The position numbers were made by a program, and so were the translations under genes. Below the pieces are notes generated by a model. That model worked only from the letters and a program-made list of their open reading frames with translations, was not told where the DNA came from and searched no databases. From positions 5,022,001 to 5,086,000 of the forward strand of contig NZ_CP107931.1 of NCBI RefSeq assembly GCF_036023875.1: a stretch of 64,000 bases of DNA, read 5' to 3'. The stretch is from Mycobacterium sp. NBC_00419. Lineage in GTDB: Bacteria > Actinomycetota > Actinomycetes > Mycobacteriales > Mycobacteriaceae. Each line of letters begins with the position of its first letter. The stretch's first letter is position 1. Of the stretch, positions 50,015 to 59,075 are shown one piece after another.

Positions 50015-51180
50015 ACACGGCTAACCCGCTGCGCCACAAGGTCGCCATTGCAGGTGCGGCGAGCACTGGCTTCACCGCGGCCAACACTGCGTTCACTAAG
50101 ACGGCATTGGCGGCCCAGGCTTGTATCGACGTCATTCGTGCCTGTGGATTGACCCCCGGTGATATCGACGGATTATGCGGTTCCACGCCGCCGACTCAGG
50201 AATTGCAAGCGGCCCTTGGCATTCCACGTGCGACCTGGGTGGCGAGTCCGTTCATCCCCTTTGGCAACCACGTCGCTGCGGCAGTATCCGCTGTGCATAG
50301 CGGTCTCGCGGAAGTCGTCCTGGTCTATCACGCGGCCTACCGCGAGGCCTGGAATACCTCCTCGTCGCTAAAGGATCCGTTCCGTCGCATCGCTACGCCG
50401 GGCCTGACGGAGCCGCACCCTGGACCGGAGAGCATGGCAGCCGCGGTCGGCTACACGGCCTGGGCATCGCGCTACATCCATGAATATGGCGCTGACAAAG
50501 CGGATTTCGGCTTGATTGCGATCAACGAGCGAACCAATGCCGCCATGAATCCGCTGGCGGCCATCACCAAACCCATCACGATGGACGACTATCTGTCGGC
50601 AAGGATGATCCGGCACCCCCTATGCCTGCTCGACATGGACATTCCGGTTGACGGAGCGGACGCGTTCATCGTCACCACCGCCGAACGTGCCCGCGACCTC
50701 CCGTTGCCCCCGGTCCTGGTCGACGCAGTGGTGCTCGGACAAGTGGCACCCAACGAGGAAGACCAGATCCGCGACCTCGGTCATCATGGCCAACAAGTGG
50801 TGATCGATACGCTGAAAGCCAAGAGCGAGTTCTGGATTGACGACGTCGACGTTTACTTTCCTTACGACGGCTTCACCATTCTGGCGTTGTCCTGGATCGA
50901 GAACGCGGGATGGTGTGGCCCAGGGGAAGCCGGTGACTTCCTTCGTGAGCACTGGGACAGCAGTTCCAATCGCGTGCTGATCGACGGTCGTGTTCCGATC
51001 AACCCGCACGGCGGATCGCTGTCCGAGGGTGCGACCCAGGGCTCTGGGCACGTACGCGAGGCGGTTCACCAGTTGCAGGGTCTGGCCGGCGAACGTCAGG
51101 TCACCGATGCGCAACGCGCGTTGGTGACACCGGGCGGGTTCTTCTTCAATGCTCAGGGCATGACGTTGACCCGCGGGTGA
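50011..51180 (+). CDS. Thiolase-like (lipid-transfer type) protein
   Basis: A protein of 389 residues of the SCP2-thiolase-like group: VAIAGAASTGFT, PFIPFGNHVAAAVSAVHSGLAEVVL, YFPYDGFTILALSWIENAGW, and the C-terminal PINPHGGSLSEGATQGSGHVREAV with the conserved GG and His. Together with the coupled DUF35 protein it probably forms an aldolase/thiolase complex. GTG start overlapping the DUF35 stop. Its end faces the APH-like gene tail to tail, 13 bases apart. Confidence 0.87.
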   Translation: MNTANPLRHKVAIAGAASTGFTAANTAFTKTALAAQACIDVIRACGLTPGDIDGLCGSTPPTQELQAALGIPRATWVASPFIPFGNHVAAAVSAVHSGLAEVVLVYHAAYREAWNTSSSLKDPFRRIATPGLTEPHPGPESMAAAVGYTAWASRYIHEYGADKADFGLIAINERTNAAMNPLAAITKPITMDDYLSARMIRHPLCLLDMDIPVDGADAFIVTTAERARDLPLPPVLVDAVVLGQVAPNEEDQIRDLGHHGQQVVIDTLKAKSEFWIDDVDVYFPYDGFTILALSWIENAGWCGPGEAGDFLREHWDSSSNRVLIDGRVPINPHGGSLSEGATQGSGHVREAVHQLQGLAGERQVTDAQRALVTPGGFFFNAQGMTLTRG

Positions 51181-51193
51181 CCATGACCGGCAG

Positions 51194-52204
51194 CTAGCCC
51201 AGTGCCCGCAGACCATATGCGACGAACTCCGGAACCGTTGCCCCGGCGCCGAGCTGGCCGGCACCGGCTTGGGCGCCGTGGCGGGCTCGGTGCGCGATGC
51301 CTTCGGCGATCACCGCGATCTTGAGGCAGGCCAACCCGATATAGAAGCCCCAGTCGGATAGGTCGCGTCCGGAGACGTGGGCGTAACGCTCTGCGATGGC
51401 GTCCGCCGTCGGTAAACGGGAGCTGGTCCAGGCTGCGCGGGTACCGATCACCGCATCGAACTCGGGCATGCGGTAGACGCACATCAACGCGAGATCGGTC
51501 AGTGGATCTCCGAGTGTTGACATCTCCCAGTCGAGGACCGCTCGGATTGTCGATACGTTCGCAGGATCGAGGATCGTGTTGTCCACCCGGAAGTCGCCGT
51601 GGATGACCGCCGACCCGCTGCGCGAGGGGACCCGGCTGGCCAGCCGGTCGCCCAATGTGTCAAGGTCCGCTATGTCGCGGGCCTTGACGCGCTCCCACTG
51701 TCGCAACCACAAGGCCACCTGGCGGCCAGCGAAACCGTCTGGGCGGCCGAAGGTTTGGAGACCAACGGTGGCGTAGTCGACGGCGTGGATCGCGACCAGG
51801 CAGTCGACCAGAGCGTCGGTCAGGCTGCGGATCTCCGCGTCTGTCAGGCCGGTCAGGTCGTCCTGGCTGCGGATCACCGTGCCGTCGACATACTCAACGA
51901 TGCTGACCGGCACGCCGAGTGCGGCCCCGTCAGGGTCGCAGGCGACTGCGGCCGCGATGGGCACTGCGGTGTTGCGCAGTGCCCGGGTGACCGTGAATTC
52001 GCGGCCCACATCGTGTGCCGAGGGGGTCAGGCCTCCAAGGGGTGGCTGCCGCATCACCCAGCATGAGGCCCCGTCGGAGAGCTTGTGGGTCAGGTTGGAT
52101 CGTCCGCCGCTGATGAACTCGGCGTGTAGATCGCCGGCAATGTCGATTCCGTTGTCGCAGAGGAACTGCCGCAACGCGGTCAGGTCCACACCCCCGGCGT
52201 TCAT
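51194..52204 (-). CDS. APH-like phosphotransferase (ACAD10/11-type partner)
   Basis: A protein of 336 residues with the aminoglycoside-phosphotransferase/choline-kinase fold: FISGGRSNLTHKLSDG as nucleotide loop, VIHGDFRVDNTILD (catalytic Asp and Asn) and AVLDWEMSTLGDPLTDLA (metal-binding Asp). In mycobacteria and in ACAD10/11 such kinases work next to acyl-CoA dehydrogenases, possibly on hydroxyacyl-CoA. Its ATG overlaps the dehydrogenase stop, which supports this. Not an antibiotic-resistance gene. Confidence 0.87.
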   Translation of the reverse strand: MNAGGVDLTALRQFLCDNGIDIAGDLHAEFISGGRSNLTHKLSDGASCWVMRQPPLGGLTPSAHDVGREFTVTRALRNTAVPIAAAVACDPDGAALGVPVSIVEYVDGTVIRSQDDLTGLTDAEIRSLTDALVDCLVAIHAVDYATVGLQTFGRPDGFAGRQVALWLRQWERVKARDIADLDTLGDRLASRVPSRSGSAVIHGDFRVDNTILDPANVSTIRAVLDWEMSTLGDPLTDLALMCVYRMPEFDAVIGTRAAWTSSRLPTADAIAERYAHVSGRDLSDWGFYIGLACLKIAVIAEGIAHRARHGAQAGAGQLGAGATVPEFVAYGLRALG

Positions 52205-53406
52205 CGGCTCTGCGCCGCGCTGCGGGCGGCTCGTACCCGCCGCTTCGCCAACGCCCAGCGGTGTACCTCAGAAGGGCCGTCGTAGATGCGGAAGGGGCGA
52301 ACCTCACGCAGCAACCGGGCAATCGGAAGGTCGTCGGAGACACCTAAGCCCCCGCACATCTGTACGGAGCGATCGACGATGCGGTAGATGGCCTCGGCGG
52401 CAAAAGTCTTTGCAATCGACGTCGACTCTGCTGCGGTGTCGCCTTGGTCGAGTTCCCAGCACGCCCTTACCAGCAGAGCGCGGGTAGCGGCGATGTCGAT
52501 TTCGTTGTCGGCAACCATCTGCTGGATCATTCCGAGATCGCCGAGGCGCGAACCGAATGCTTCGCGATTGGCGACATAGTCCAGCGCGACATCGTGGGCT
52601 CGGCGCGCGGCGCCCAGCCACCGCATCACGTGCGTCATGCGGGCCGGGCCCAGCCGTACCTGCGCATAGCTGAAGCCCTGGTCGACCTCGCCGAGGATGG
52701 CGTCCTCACCGACCAGGACATCGTTGAGCGCGACCTCGCAGTGCCCGCCCAGCATCGAGTGATCCAGTGTGCCGATGTGGCGCCCCACGGAGAGCCCGGG
52801 CGTCTCTGCGGGTACCAGGAACATCGTCGCGCCACCGCGCTGACCGGGTTCGCCGGACGTGCGGGCCATCACGATGAAGAACGCGGCGCCGTCGGCGCCG
52901 GTGATGAACCACTTCTGCCCAGTGATTCGCCAGCGGTCACCGGTCCACTCGGCTCGGGTGCGCAGTGCTGCCGGGTCCGAACCGGCTCCCGGAGCGGGCT
53001 CGGTCATGGCGAAGGCCGAGCGCACTGCACCGGTGGCCAACGGAGCCAGAAACTCCGCTCGTTGCGTCGGGCTGGCCACGTGCGCCAGCAGATGCACGTT
53101 TCCTTCGTCGGGCGCCGCGATGTTCAGCGCGGTCGGGCCGAACACCGAATAGCCGGCGGCTTCGAAGACGGGGGCGCGATCAGACATGTTCAAGCCGAGT
53201 CCGCCGTACTCGACGGGGGCGTGCGGTGCAAAGACACCGGCCGCCTTGGCCGCGTCCTGGAGTTCGCGCCGGATCGTGTCGCCGCCCGCAGCGCTGATAT
53301 CTCCGTGGTATCGATCTTCGACCGGTAGCACGGTCGAGGTCACGAACTCCTCGGTGCGCTGCGCCAGGTCCACGACGTCCTGCCGATAGGCCAGATTCAC
53401 CGTCAT
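52201..53406 (-). CDS. Acyl-CoA dehydrogenase
   Basis: A protein of 401 residues: N-terminal helical domain, the FAD-binding strand with FAMTEPAPGAGSDPAALRTRA and WFITGADGAAFFIVMART, and the C-terminal helices with YVANREAFGSRLGDLGMIQQMVADNE, QMCGGLGVSDDLPIARLLREVR and YDGPSEVHRWALAKR. The pattern is that of ACAD11-like enzymes. It introduces a double bond in an acyl-CoA. GGAG precedes the ATG at 53406. It is divergent from the XRE-TetR regulator. Confidence 0.9.
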   Translation of the reverse strand: MTVNLAYRQDVVDLAQRTEEFVTSTVLPVEDRYHGDISAAGGDTIRRELQDAAKAAGVFAPHAPVEYGGLGLNMSDRAPVFEAAGYSVFGPTALNIAAPDEGNVHLLAHVASPTQRAEFLAPLATGAVRSAFAMTEPAPGAGSDPAALRTRAEWTGDRWRITGQKWFITGADGAAFFIVMARTSGEPGQRGGATMFLVPAETPGLSVGRHIGTLDHSMLGGHCEVALNDVLVGEDAILGEVDQGFSYAQVRLGPARMTHVMRWLGAARRAHDVALDYVANREAFGSRLGDLGMIQQMVADNEIDIAATRALLVRACWELDQGDTAAESTSIAKTFAAEAIYRIVDRSVQMCGGLGVSDDLPIARLLREVRPFRIYDGPSEVHRWALAKRRVRAARSAAQSR

Positions 53407-53545
53407 GCGTTGCTCCAATGCCTTGTACCGAGTGATCGCTCCGTAGCTGCGGATCGTGCAGAGGTTGGCATATCGGCTATGTTTTGTTCAACAACAATGC
53501 TTTAGCGGTACGCATCGGGGTCAAAGCCCCAGGATCGAGGATCGG

Positions 53546-53568
53546 TATGTTCAGTAATCCTGAACATA
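53546..53568. promoter_or_regulatory. Perfect palindrome over the start codon of the XRE-TetR gene
   Basis: TATGTTCAG-TAATC-CTGAACATA, 9-base perfect arms and a 5-base spacer. The ATG start is bases 2-4 of the left arm. A further short dyad, TTGTT-C-AACAA, is at 53484-53494. Probably bound by the encoded regulator, giving control at or just after transcription start. Confidence 0.65.
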
Positions 53569-54404
53569 GCGAGCCGCCCGTTGGGGTCGCCTTGCGTGCC
53601 GCGCGGATGCAGGCGGGTTTGAGCCTTCGCGCCTTGGCGGCGCAGATCGGCGTGAGCGCGGCAACCCTCAGCGCGATCGAGAACGGTCACACCGGCCTCA
53701 GCGTCCAGCGACTCCAGCGGGTCGCCGCCGTCCTCGAGGTGGCCCCGGCGCGGCTGCTGAGCATGACCGGCACAGATACCGCGGCGACGTTGCATCGCGA
53801 GGAATCTGCTCAGTGGCGCAGCTTTCCGCCCTTGACCATCGACCCCGTGCTGCGGGGGGCCATCGACGCATTCGTCGAGACCGGCTATCACGGAACCTCG
53901 ATGCGAATGCTGGCCGCGCGGATCGGGGTCAGCGTGCCCGGGATTTACCATCACTATGCCGACAAGCAGCAATTGCTGGTGCGGATCCTGGACGTCACCA
54001 TGAGCGAACTGAGTTGGCGTATCGAGTCGGCGCGACGGGAAGCCGATGACGGGCGCACCGAGGTGGCGCACATCGTCGAAGCGCTCGCGTTGTTCCACAC
54101 GCACCACCGCAAGCTGGCATTCATCGGCGCCAGCGAGATGCGAAGTCTCGAAGGTCCGAACCGGCGAAGGATCACCGGCCTGCGTGACCGGGTTCAGTAC
54201 ATGCTCGACGAAGCCGTCGACCGCGGCATCGCCGACGGCACTCTTCAGACCTCAGAGCCACGTGCTGCCGCGCGTGCCATCGCCACCATGTGCACCTCAC
54301 TGCCACAGTGGTTTCGCGATGACGGCCCGCGCCGCGCCGAGGACATCGCCCGGGCCTACGTGGGCTTCGCGGTGGCCATGCTGACCAACCCTGCTACTGA
54401 ATAG
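53547..54404 (+). CDS. XRE-HTH / TetR fusion regulator
   Basis: A protein of 285 residues with two DNA-binding domains. XRE/cro HTH at ~14-70 (ALRAARMQAGLSLRALAAQIGVS then ATLSAIENGHTGLSVQRLQRVAAVLEV). TetR HTH at ~98-147 (RGAIDAFVETGYHGTSMRMLAARIGVSVPGIYHHYADKQQLL), then a TetR ligand domain. The ATG at 53547 has GAGG upstream and lies within a perfect palindrome. It is divergent from the acyl-CoA dehydrogenase/APH pair and precedes an SDR gene. It probably senses a CoA-linked intermediate (inference). Confidence 0.88.
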   Translation: MFSNPEHSEPPVGVALRAARMQAGLSLRALAAQIGVSAATLSAIENGHTGLSVQRLQRVAAVLEVAPARLLSMTGTDTAATLHREESAQWRSFPPLTIDPVLRGAIDAFVETGYHGTSMRMLAARIGVSVPGIYHHYADKQQLLVRILDVTMSELSWRIESARREADDGRTEVAHIVEALALFHTHHRKLAFIGASEMRSLEGPNRRRITGLRDRVQYMLDEAVDRGIADGTLQTSEPRAAARAIATMCTSLPQWFRDDGPRRAEDIARAYVGFAVAMLTNPATE

Positions 54405-54417
54405 GAACGCAAAAGCT

Positions 54418-55170
54418 ATGATTGACAGCAGTTTTCACACGTCGGCGATCATCACCGGCGCATCCCGGGGAATTGGCCTGGCGATCGCCGAGAAGCTGGC
54501 CGGCCAGGGTATGGGGCTGACGATCTCGTCACGCACCGCAGCTGATCTCGAAGCGCTTGCACCGCACCTACGTCAGCTGGGTGCGCGCTCGGTGACGACG
54601 ATCGCCGCCGACATGGCCGACGCGGAGTCGCTGCCCGCCATTATCGAACGCCATCGTGAGGCCAATGCCGATCTCAGTGCCTTGATCGTCAATGCCGGGG
54701 TGGGATCGTCTGGTGACATCGCCGATTACGCCTTGCGCAGGCTGGACAAGACGCTCGCGATCAACTTTCGGGCCCCGTTTCAGTTGATCCAGTTGGCGCT
54801 TCCGCTGTTGCGGGCTGCCGCGGAACGACATCGCGATAGCGGGGCGAAGATCGTCGTGCTGTCATCGATCACCGGTGTTTACGCCGAACCTGCTCTCGCG
54901 GCCTACGGTGCATCCAAGGCAGCTCTGATTTCACTGGTCGAGGCGCTCAATATCGAAGAGTCGAGTGCCGGTGTGTCCGCTGTCGCGATCGCCCCGGGCT
55001 ACGTCGACACGGATATGGCCGCTTGGGTGCATGACCGCATCCCGCCGCACACCATGATTCCTGCCGACGACGTCGCCTCGATAGTGCAGACGCTGCTGTC
55101 GTTGTCGCGGCGTACGACGCTGGGCCCAATCGTGATGGCACGCGCCGGTTCTGGCGGGCACTGTGCCTGA
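54418..55170 (+). CDS. SDR-family oxidoreductase
   Basis: A protein of 250 residues. Cofactor loop AIITGASRGIGLAIAEKLAG, Asp for adenine in AADMADAESL, a variant NAG (IVNAGVG), catalytic Ser in VVLSSITGVYAEPA and YGASKAALIS for Tyr/Lys. It follows the regulator gene by 13 bases and is likely co-transcribed with it. It may oxidise the alcohol made by the cluster P450. It converges on the ferredoxin gene. Confidence 0.88.
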   Translation: MIDSSFHTSAIITGASRGIGLAIAEKLAGQGMGLTISSRTAADLEALAPHLRQLGARSVTTIAADMADAESLPAIIERHREANADLSALIVNAGVGSSGDIADYALRRLDKTLAINFRAPFQLIQLALPLLRAAAERHRDSGAKIVVLSSITGVYAEPALAAYGASKAALISLVEALNIEESSAGVSAVAIAPGYVDTDMAAWVHDRIPPHTMIPADDVASIVQTLLSLSRRTTLGPIVMARAGSGGHCA

Positions 55171-55178
55171 CGCGGGTG

Positions 55179-55409
<231 letters not shown>

Positions 55410-55433
55410 CTATACCGGCAGATCATTAGATCA

Positions 55434-56708
55434 CTACAGACCGAGGCGCTCCAACAGACGCTCATGCGACAGTGCCGGTCCGCCGAACAGCAGGTTGGCC
55501 GAGATCGCGCGGTGTTGCAAAGCGGTGGTTTCGGGGGAGGGGCCAAGGAGTTCGGCGACCTGCTCGGTGACCGAAAGGGCGGCCGCGGAGGCAGCAATGT
55601 GGGCCGTCGCCGCCCGCTCCGGTGTCGGCTTGTCGACGGCAGCCCGCCAGGTGCCCACGGCTTTCGCGTGCTGGATTGCCACGTCGGTCAGATCGGCTCC
55701 GTCGTGGGTGGTGAGGTGCTGGACGGCCCGCTCGATGAGACCGACCTGCTCGCCGGCCAGGGCGGTCGTGGCCCGTCCCAGCGCTTCGAACATCAACCGC
55801 CCGCCCGCGCCTTCGCGTCCCAGGATCGTGGCGGGGGTGTTGGTGCAGCTGACCTCGAAGAGTGGCCGGGTGGCGTCGAGTACCGGATGGGGGGTGACCG
55901 CAACGCCGGGGGCGGTGCGGTCGACGGCGAACACAGACGGTCCGGCAATCGATCTGCCGACCACCAGGATCACGTCGGCCGTGTCGGCACCGGGAACGAA
56001 GTGCTTCACCCCGTCCAAGCGCCAGCCGGTCTCGGTCGGGGTGGCCCGGGTCTTGACGAGCACCGGATCCCAGGAGCCGGTCTGTTCAGCGGCGGCCAGG
56101 GTGGCGTCGATCTCGCCGTCGAGGAGGCGTTGCGCCAGCGCAGCACCGGATTCCGACCGGGTGATGGTGGTGAGCATCTGCCAGGCCAGCCCGAATGAGG
56201 CGAAGAAGTTGGAGTCGCTCAGGCTGTGCCCGGCCGACCGCATGGCCGTGGCCAGACCGGTGGCGCCTTGCTCGGCGATCAGGCGACGCCAGCCGGATTC
56301 CAACGGGTAGGTGTTGGCGGACACCTGTGCGGCGACATAGTCCAGTGCCGTGCCGGCGGCCGCCACGCGAGCAGCCGCGGCAGCCCTGCCCAGCGCAGCA
56401 GGGTCTGCGGCTGCGGCAATGTACCTGTGCCGCAGTGGATTACCGGTATCGGCGATCAGCTTCGGTCCGAGCACGGTGGCCGCGAAGGTGGCGCTGCGGT
56501 GCAGCGCCTCGTAGCGCAGTACCTCGGCGAATGCCGCTTGTGGGCATAGGCGTGCCGCGTCCAGGTCGACCAGCAGAGTGGCCAGATCGCGGCGTAGTGC
56601 GCGGTCGTCCCATGTCCAGGTCGACCGCATGAGCGCGAACAGGTCCTCTGCGGTCAGCGCCGATTCCAGATCGGTGTCTACGGCAGTGGGGGACTGGACG
56701 GAAGTCAC
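55434..56708 (-). CDS. Acyl-CoA dehydrogenase-like protein, divergent
   Basis: A protein of 424 residues with the acyl-CoA dehydrogenase layout: mixed helical N-domain, middle sheet with TLAAAEQTGSWDPVLVKTRATP and HFVPGADTADVILVV, and helical C-domain with RLMFEALGRATTALAGEQVGLIERAVQHL. Family motifs are weaker than in the other copies; the usual GGxGY and PSEVHR phrases are missing near the end (SANLLFGGPALSHERLL). It may be a non-catalytic partner of a heteromeric enzyme, as with FadE26/27-type complexes. GTG start with AGGAGG upstream. Confidence 0.8.
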   Translation of the reverse strand: MTSVQSPTAVDTDLESALTAEDLFALMRSTWTWDDRALRRDLATLLVDLDAARLCPQAAFAEVLRYEALHRSATFAATVLGPKLIADTGNPLRHRYIAAAADPAALGRAAAAARVAAAGTALDYVAAQVSANTYPLESGWRRLIAEQGATGLATAMRSAGHSLSDSNFFASFGLAWQMLTTITRSESGAALAQRLLDGEIDATLAAAEQTGSWDPVLVKTRATPTETGWRLDGVKHFVPGADTADVILVVGRSIAGPSVFAVDRTAPGVAVTPHPVLDATRPLFEVSCTNTPATILGREGAGGRLMFEALGRATTALAGEQVGLIERAVQHLTTHDGADLTDVAIQHAKAVGTWRAAVDKPTPERAATAHIAASAAALSVTEQVAELLGPSPETTALQHRAISANLLFGGPALSHERLLERLGL

Positions 56709-56768
56709 GAGGCGGCCTCCTGGCTCGGGTGGAAGAAATGTGACGGACTTCGTGGTGCAGAACTAACA

Positions 56769-56782
56769 TTACACTGTATAGT
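56769..56782 (+). promoter_or_regulatory. 14-bp cluster motif, copy 2
   Basis: TTACACTGTATAGT, identical to copy 1. It lies between the divergent dehydrogenase (start 56708) and amidohydrolase (start 56842) genes. TATAGT would act as -10, with ~60 bases of leader to the amidohydrolase. Confidence 0.6.
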
Positions 56783-56841
56783 AAAGCCAGTGGCGTCGGC
56801 CATCGGCGGTCGGCGAATGGTGCAGAAGGAAGACCAGCGAT

Positions 56842-57963
56842 ATGACACAGGTTGAAGTCCAATCGGATACCCCCGCACAGGACCGCCAGAAGATCTGGGC
56901 GCACTCCGGTGATTCGCACCTCATGGAGCCGGAGGATCTCTGGACCTCGAGACTGCCCAAGGACCTGGCTGATCGGGCACCGCGGACCGAACGCGGCGAG
57001 AAGTACGAGATCGCCTACGTCGACGGCAAGCAGGTCACACGTCAGCTCAACGATTTCATGGACGCCATGCGGCCGCCGGGCTTCAGGGATCTCAAGATCC
57101 GCCTGCGCGACATGGACCAGGAAGGGGTGCGCTGCCAGCTGGCCTTTCCCTCTTCGGGCTTCTGGACCGTCGAGATCGAGGACCCGGCTCTGGCCCGGCC
57201 CGTAGCCCGGGCGTGGAACGAGTGGGCCATGGAGGATTTCATGGGCCAGCAGAACCGGATCCTGGCTCCGGCTGTCTTGCCGCTGCCCGAACCCGCCGAC
57301 GCGGTGAAGGAACTGGAATGGGCTGCCGAACGCGGCTTCCAGGCGGTCTTTCTGCCCACCGGCACCCCGGAAGGCCGCGAATGGGGCCAGGAGATGTGGA
57401 GCCCACTGTGGGATGCGGCCGCAGCCAACGACATGGTGCTGGCGTTCCACATCGGCACGGGTGCGGCCACCGTGCTCTACCGCGGACCCGGCGGTGCCGT
57501 CGTCAACTACATGGAGACCACCTACCCGGGTATGCGGGTGGTGTCGCACCTGGTATCCAGCGGTGCACTGGACCGGCATCCTGACCTGAAGATGCTCGTT
57601 GCCGAGGCCGGTGCGGCTTGGGTGCCGGCGATCGGAGACCGGATGGACGAGGCGTATCGCCAGCACGGCATGTTCGTGCGCCCGCGGCTCGACCGGTTGC
57701 CCAGCGAGATCGTCCGGGCTCAGGTGTACACCTCCTTCCAGCACGACATCAGTGCCGTGCAGGTCATCGAGGACACCGGCTACTACAACGTGATGTGGGG
57801 TGACGACTACCCGCACCTGGAGGGCACGTACGGTCACACCCAGGACACCCTGCATCAGGTCTTCGACGGAGTCGACGCGGGCATCAAGGACCGGGTGTTG
57901 CGCGGGACCTTCGAGGAGCTGTTCACTGTGCCGACGGTCGAGGATCTCACCGTCGCGAGCTGA
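56842..57963 (+). CDS. Amidohydrolase (ACMSD-like, amidohydrolase_2 family)
   Basis: A TIM-barrel metal enzyme of 373 residues. Metal ligands: GDSHLMEPEDLW (D-x-H near 24-26), FHIGTGAATVLY (His), VSHLVSSGALDRHPDLK and MWGDDYPHLEGTY (Asp). Members decarboxylate or hydrolyse carboxylated ring compounds, and many lie in steroid or lipid catabolic clusters. A GAAGGAAG ribosome site precedes the ATG. A strong hairpin terminator follows. The reaction here is not certain. Confidence 0.88.
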   Translation: MTQVEVQSDTPAQDRQKIWAHSGDSHLMEPEDLWTSRLPKDLADRAPRTERGEKYEIAYVDGKQVTRQLNDFMDAMRPPGFRDLKIRLRDMDQEGVRCQLAFPSSGFWTVEIEDPALARPVARAWNEWAMEDFMGQQNRILAPAVLPLPEPADAVKELEWAAERGFQAVFLPTGTPEGREWGQEMWSPLWDAAAANDMVLAFHIGTGAATVLYRGPGGAVVNYMETTYPGMRVVSHLVSSGALDRHPDLKMLVAEAGAAWVPAIGDRMDEAYRQHGMFVRPRLDRLPSEIVRAQVYTSFQHDISAVQVIEDTGYYNVMWGDDYPHLEGTYGHTQDTLHQVFDGVDAGIKDRVLRGTFEELFTVPTVEDLTVAS

Positions 57964-57977
57964 CACTGCAACCGACA

Positions 57978-58015
57978 ACAGAGGCGGGCAACCCGAAAGG
58001 GTTGCCCGCCTCTGT
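57978..58015. terminator. Bidirectional hairpin terminator
   Basis: A 17-base perfect stem, 57978-57994 with 57999-58015, and a GAAA tetraloop (core GGCGGGCAACCC). It lies between the convergent amidohydrolase and SDR genes, 15 and 8 bases from their stops. The T-run is poor, as is usual for mycobacterial terminators. Confidence 0.88.
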
Positions 58016-58022
58016 GTTTGGT

Positions 58023-58913
58023 TCAGCGATTGATCTGCTCACGGAGGTCGTCGGGCAGCACTCCGGCGGTCATGTCGTCTGACTGGCCGAGATCGGTCGG
58101 GAAGATGATGGAGGTCCGGGCGAACTGGCCACCGTCGGCTGAGGCGATCGTCTGTCCGGACATGTAGGCCGACTCGTCGGAGACCAGGAACAGTGCCAGG
58201 TTGGCGTTGTCGCGCAGCACCGGCGGACGATCGAGACGTAGCGGCATGGCGCGGTTATCCGGATCCCACGGCATCATCTCCTCGTACGACTTGCCCAGCA
58301 CCTCACTCTCCGGTGTCATCGCGAAGTTCACCGACATGCCGTGTGTCGGGCAGATCGCATTCGCCCGGATGCCGTACTTGCCGAGTTCCACTGCGACCGC
58401 CCGGGTCAAGCCGTTGCCGGCGGCCTTGGACGCGGTGTACATCGGAAAGCCGGGGTATGCGTTGAGTCCTGCGGCCGAGGTGGTTGCCAGGAGGGTGCCG
58501 CGGGAGTTGTTGGTCACCATCCATTTTGCGGCGTGCTTCCACGCCAGATAGATGCCGGTGACGTTGGTGGCGAAGATGTTGTTCCAGTCCTCCAGGCTCG
58601 AATCGACGAAACCCTGCATCCCGAAGCCTGGTTCGGGGATGCCCGCATTGGCCCACATCACATCGATACGGCCATAAGCCTCGACCGTCTCGGCGACGAG
58701 GCGCTCCATGTCGGTATCACTTCGAACATCGGCGTCGATTGCGACAGCGGTTCCGCCGGCGGCCACCACCTCCTCGGCCACCGCCTTGGCCCGGCCGGGA
58801 ACCACGTCGCTGGTGACGATGGTTGCCCCTTCGGAGGCGAACAGCAGGGCGGACTCCCGTCCCAATCCCGAACCGGAACCGGTTATCGCAATGACCTTGT
58901 CTTTCAATCGCAT
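58023..58913 (-). CDS. SDR-family oxidoreductase
   Basis: A protein of 296 residues. VIAITGSGSGLGRESALLFA (cofactor loop), VTSDVVPGRAKAV and IDADVRSD, ANAGIPEPGFG, catalytic Ser in LATTSAAGLNAYPGFP, YTASKAAGNGLTRA (Tyr/Lys), and a C-terminal SGQTIASADGGQF. The Asp at the end of strand 2 suggests NAD preference. The ATG at 58913 has AAGAAGGG upstream. It is divergent from the P450 gene, with a 14-bp motif in between, so the two are probably co-regulated. Confidence 0.88.
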   Translation of the reverse strand: MRLKDKVIAITGSGSGLGRESALLFASEGATIVTSDVVPGRAKAVAEEVVAAGGTAVAIDADVRSDTDMERLVAETVEAYGRIDVMWANAGIPEPGFGMQGFVDSSLEDWNNIFATNVTGIYLAWKHAAKWMVTNNSRGTLLATTSAAGLNAYPGFPMYTASKAAGNGLTRAVAVELGKYGIRANAICPTHGMSVNFAMTPESEVLGKSYEEMMPWDPDNRAMPLRLDRPPVLRDNANLALFLVSDESAYMSGQTIASADGGQFARTSIIFPTDLGQSDDMTAGVLPDDLREQINR

Positions 58914-59027
58914 CCGCGTGTAGCCCTTCTTCTTCACCAGTGCGCGTGGTTCACGCATCGCATTCGGTAAATCATCTGCCGGTATTGAGCACCGACAACA
59001 GCAAATGCTACTGTGTTGCCTGTCACG

Positions 59028-59041
59028 TTACAACGTACAAT
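59028..59041 (+). promoter_or_regulatory. 14-bp cluster motif, copy 3
   Basis: TTACAACGTACAAT, fitting TTACANNGKAYART. TACAAT is a near-consensus -10 for the P450 gene that starts at 59076. It lies between divergent SDR and P450 genes. Confidence 0.6.
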
Positions 59042-59075
59042 TTCAGGTGACGTCCCCAGACACAGTGAGGTTCCG

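Noticed and set aside
51194..52204. APH-like gene as an aminoglycoside-resistance determinant
   Set aside because: Its coupling to an acyl-CoA dehydrogenase and the ACAD10/11-type motifs point to lipid metabolism.
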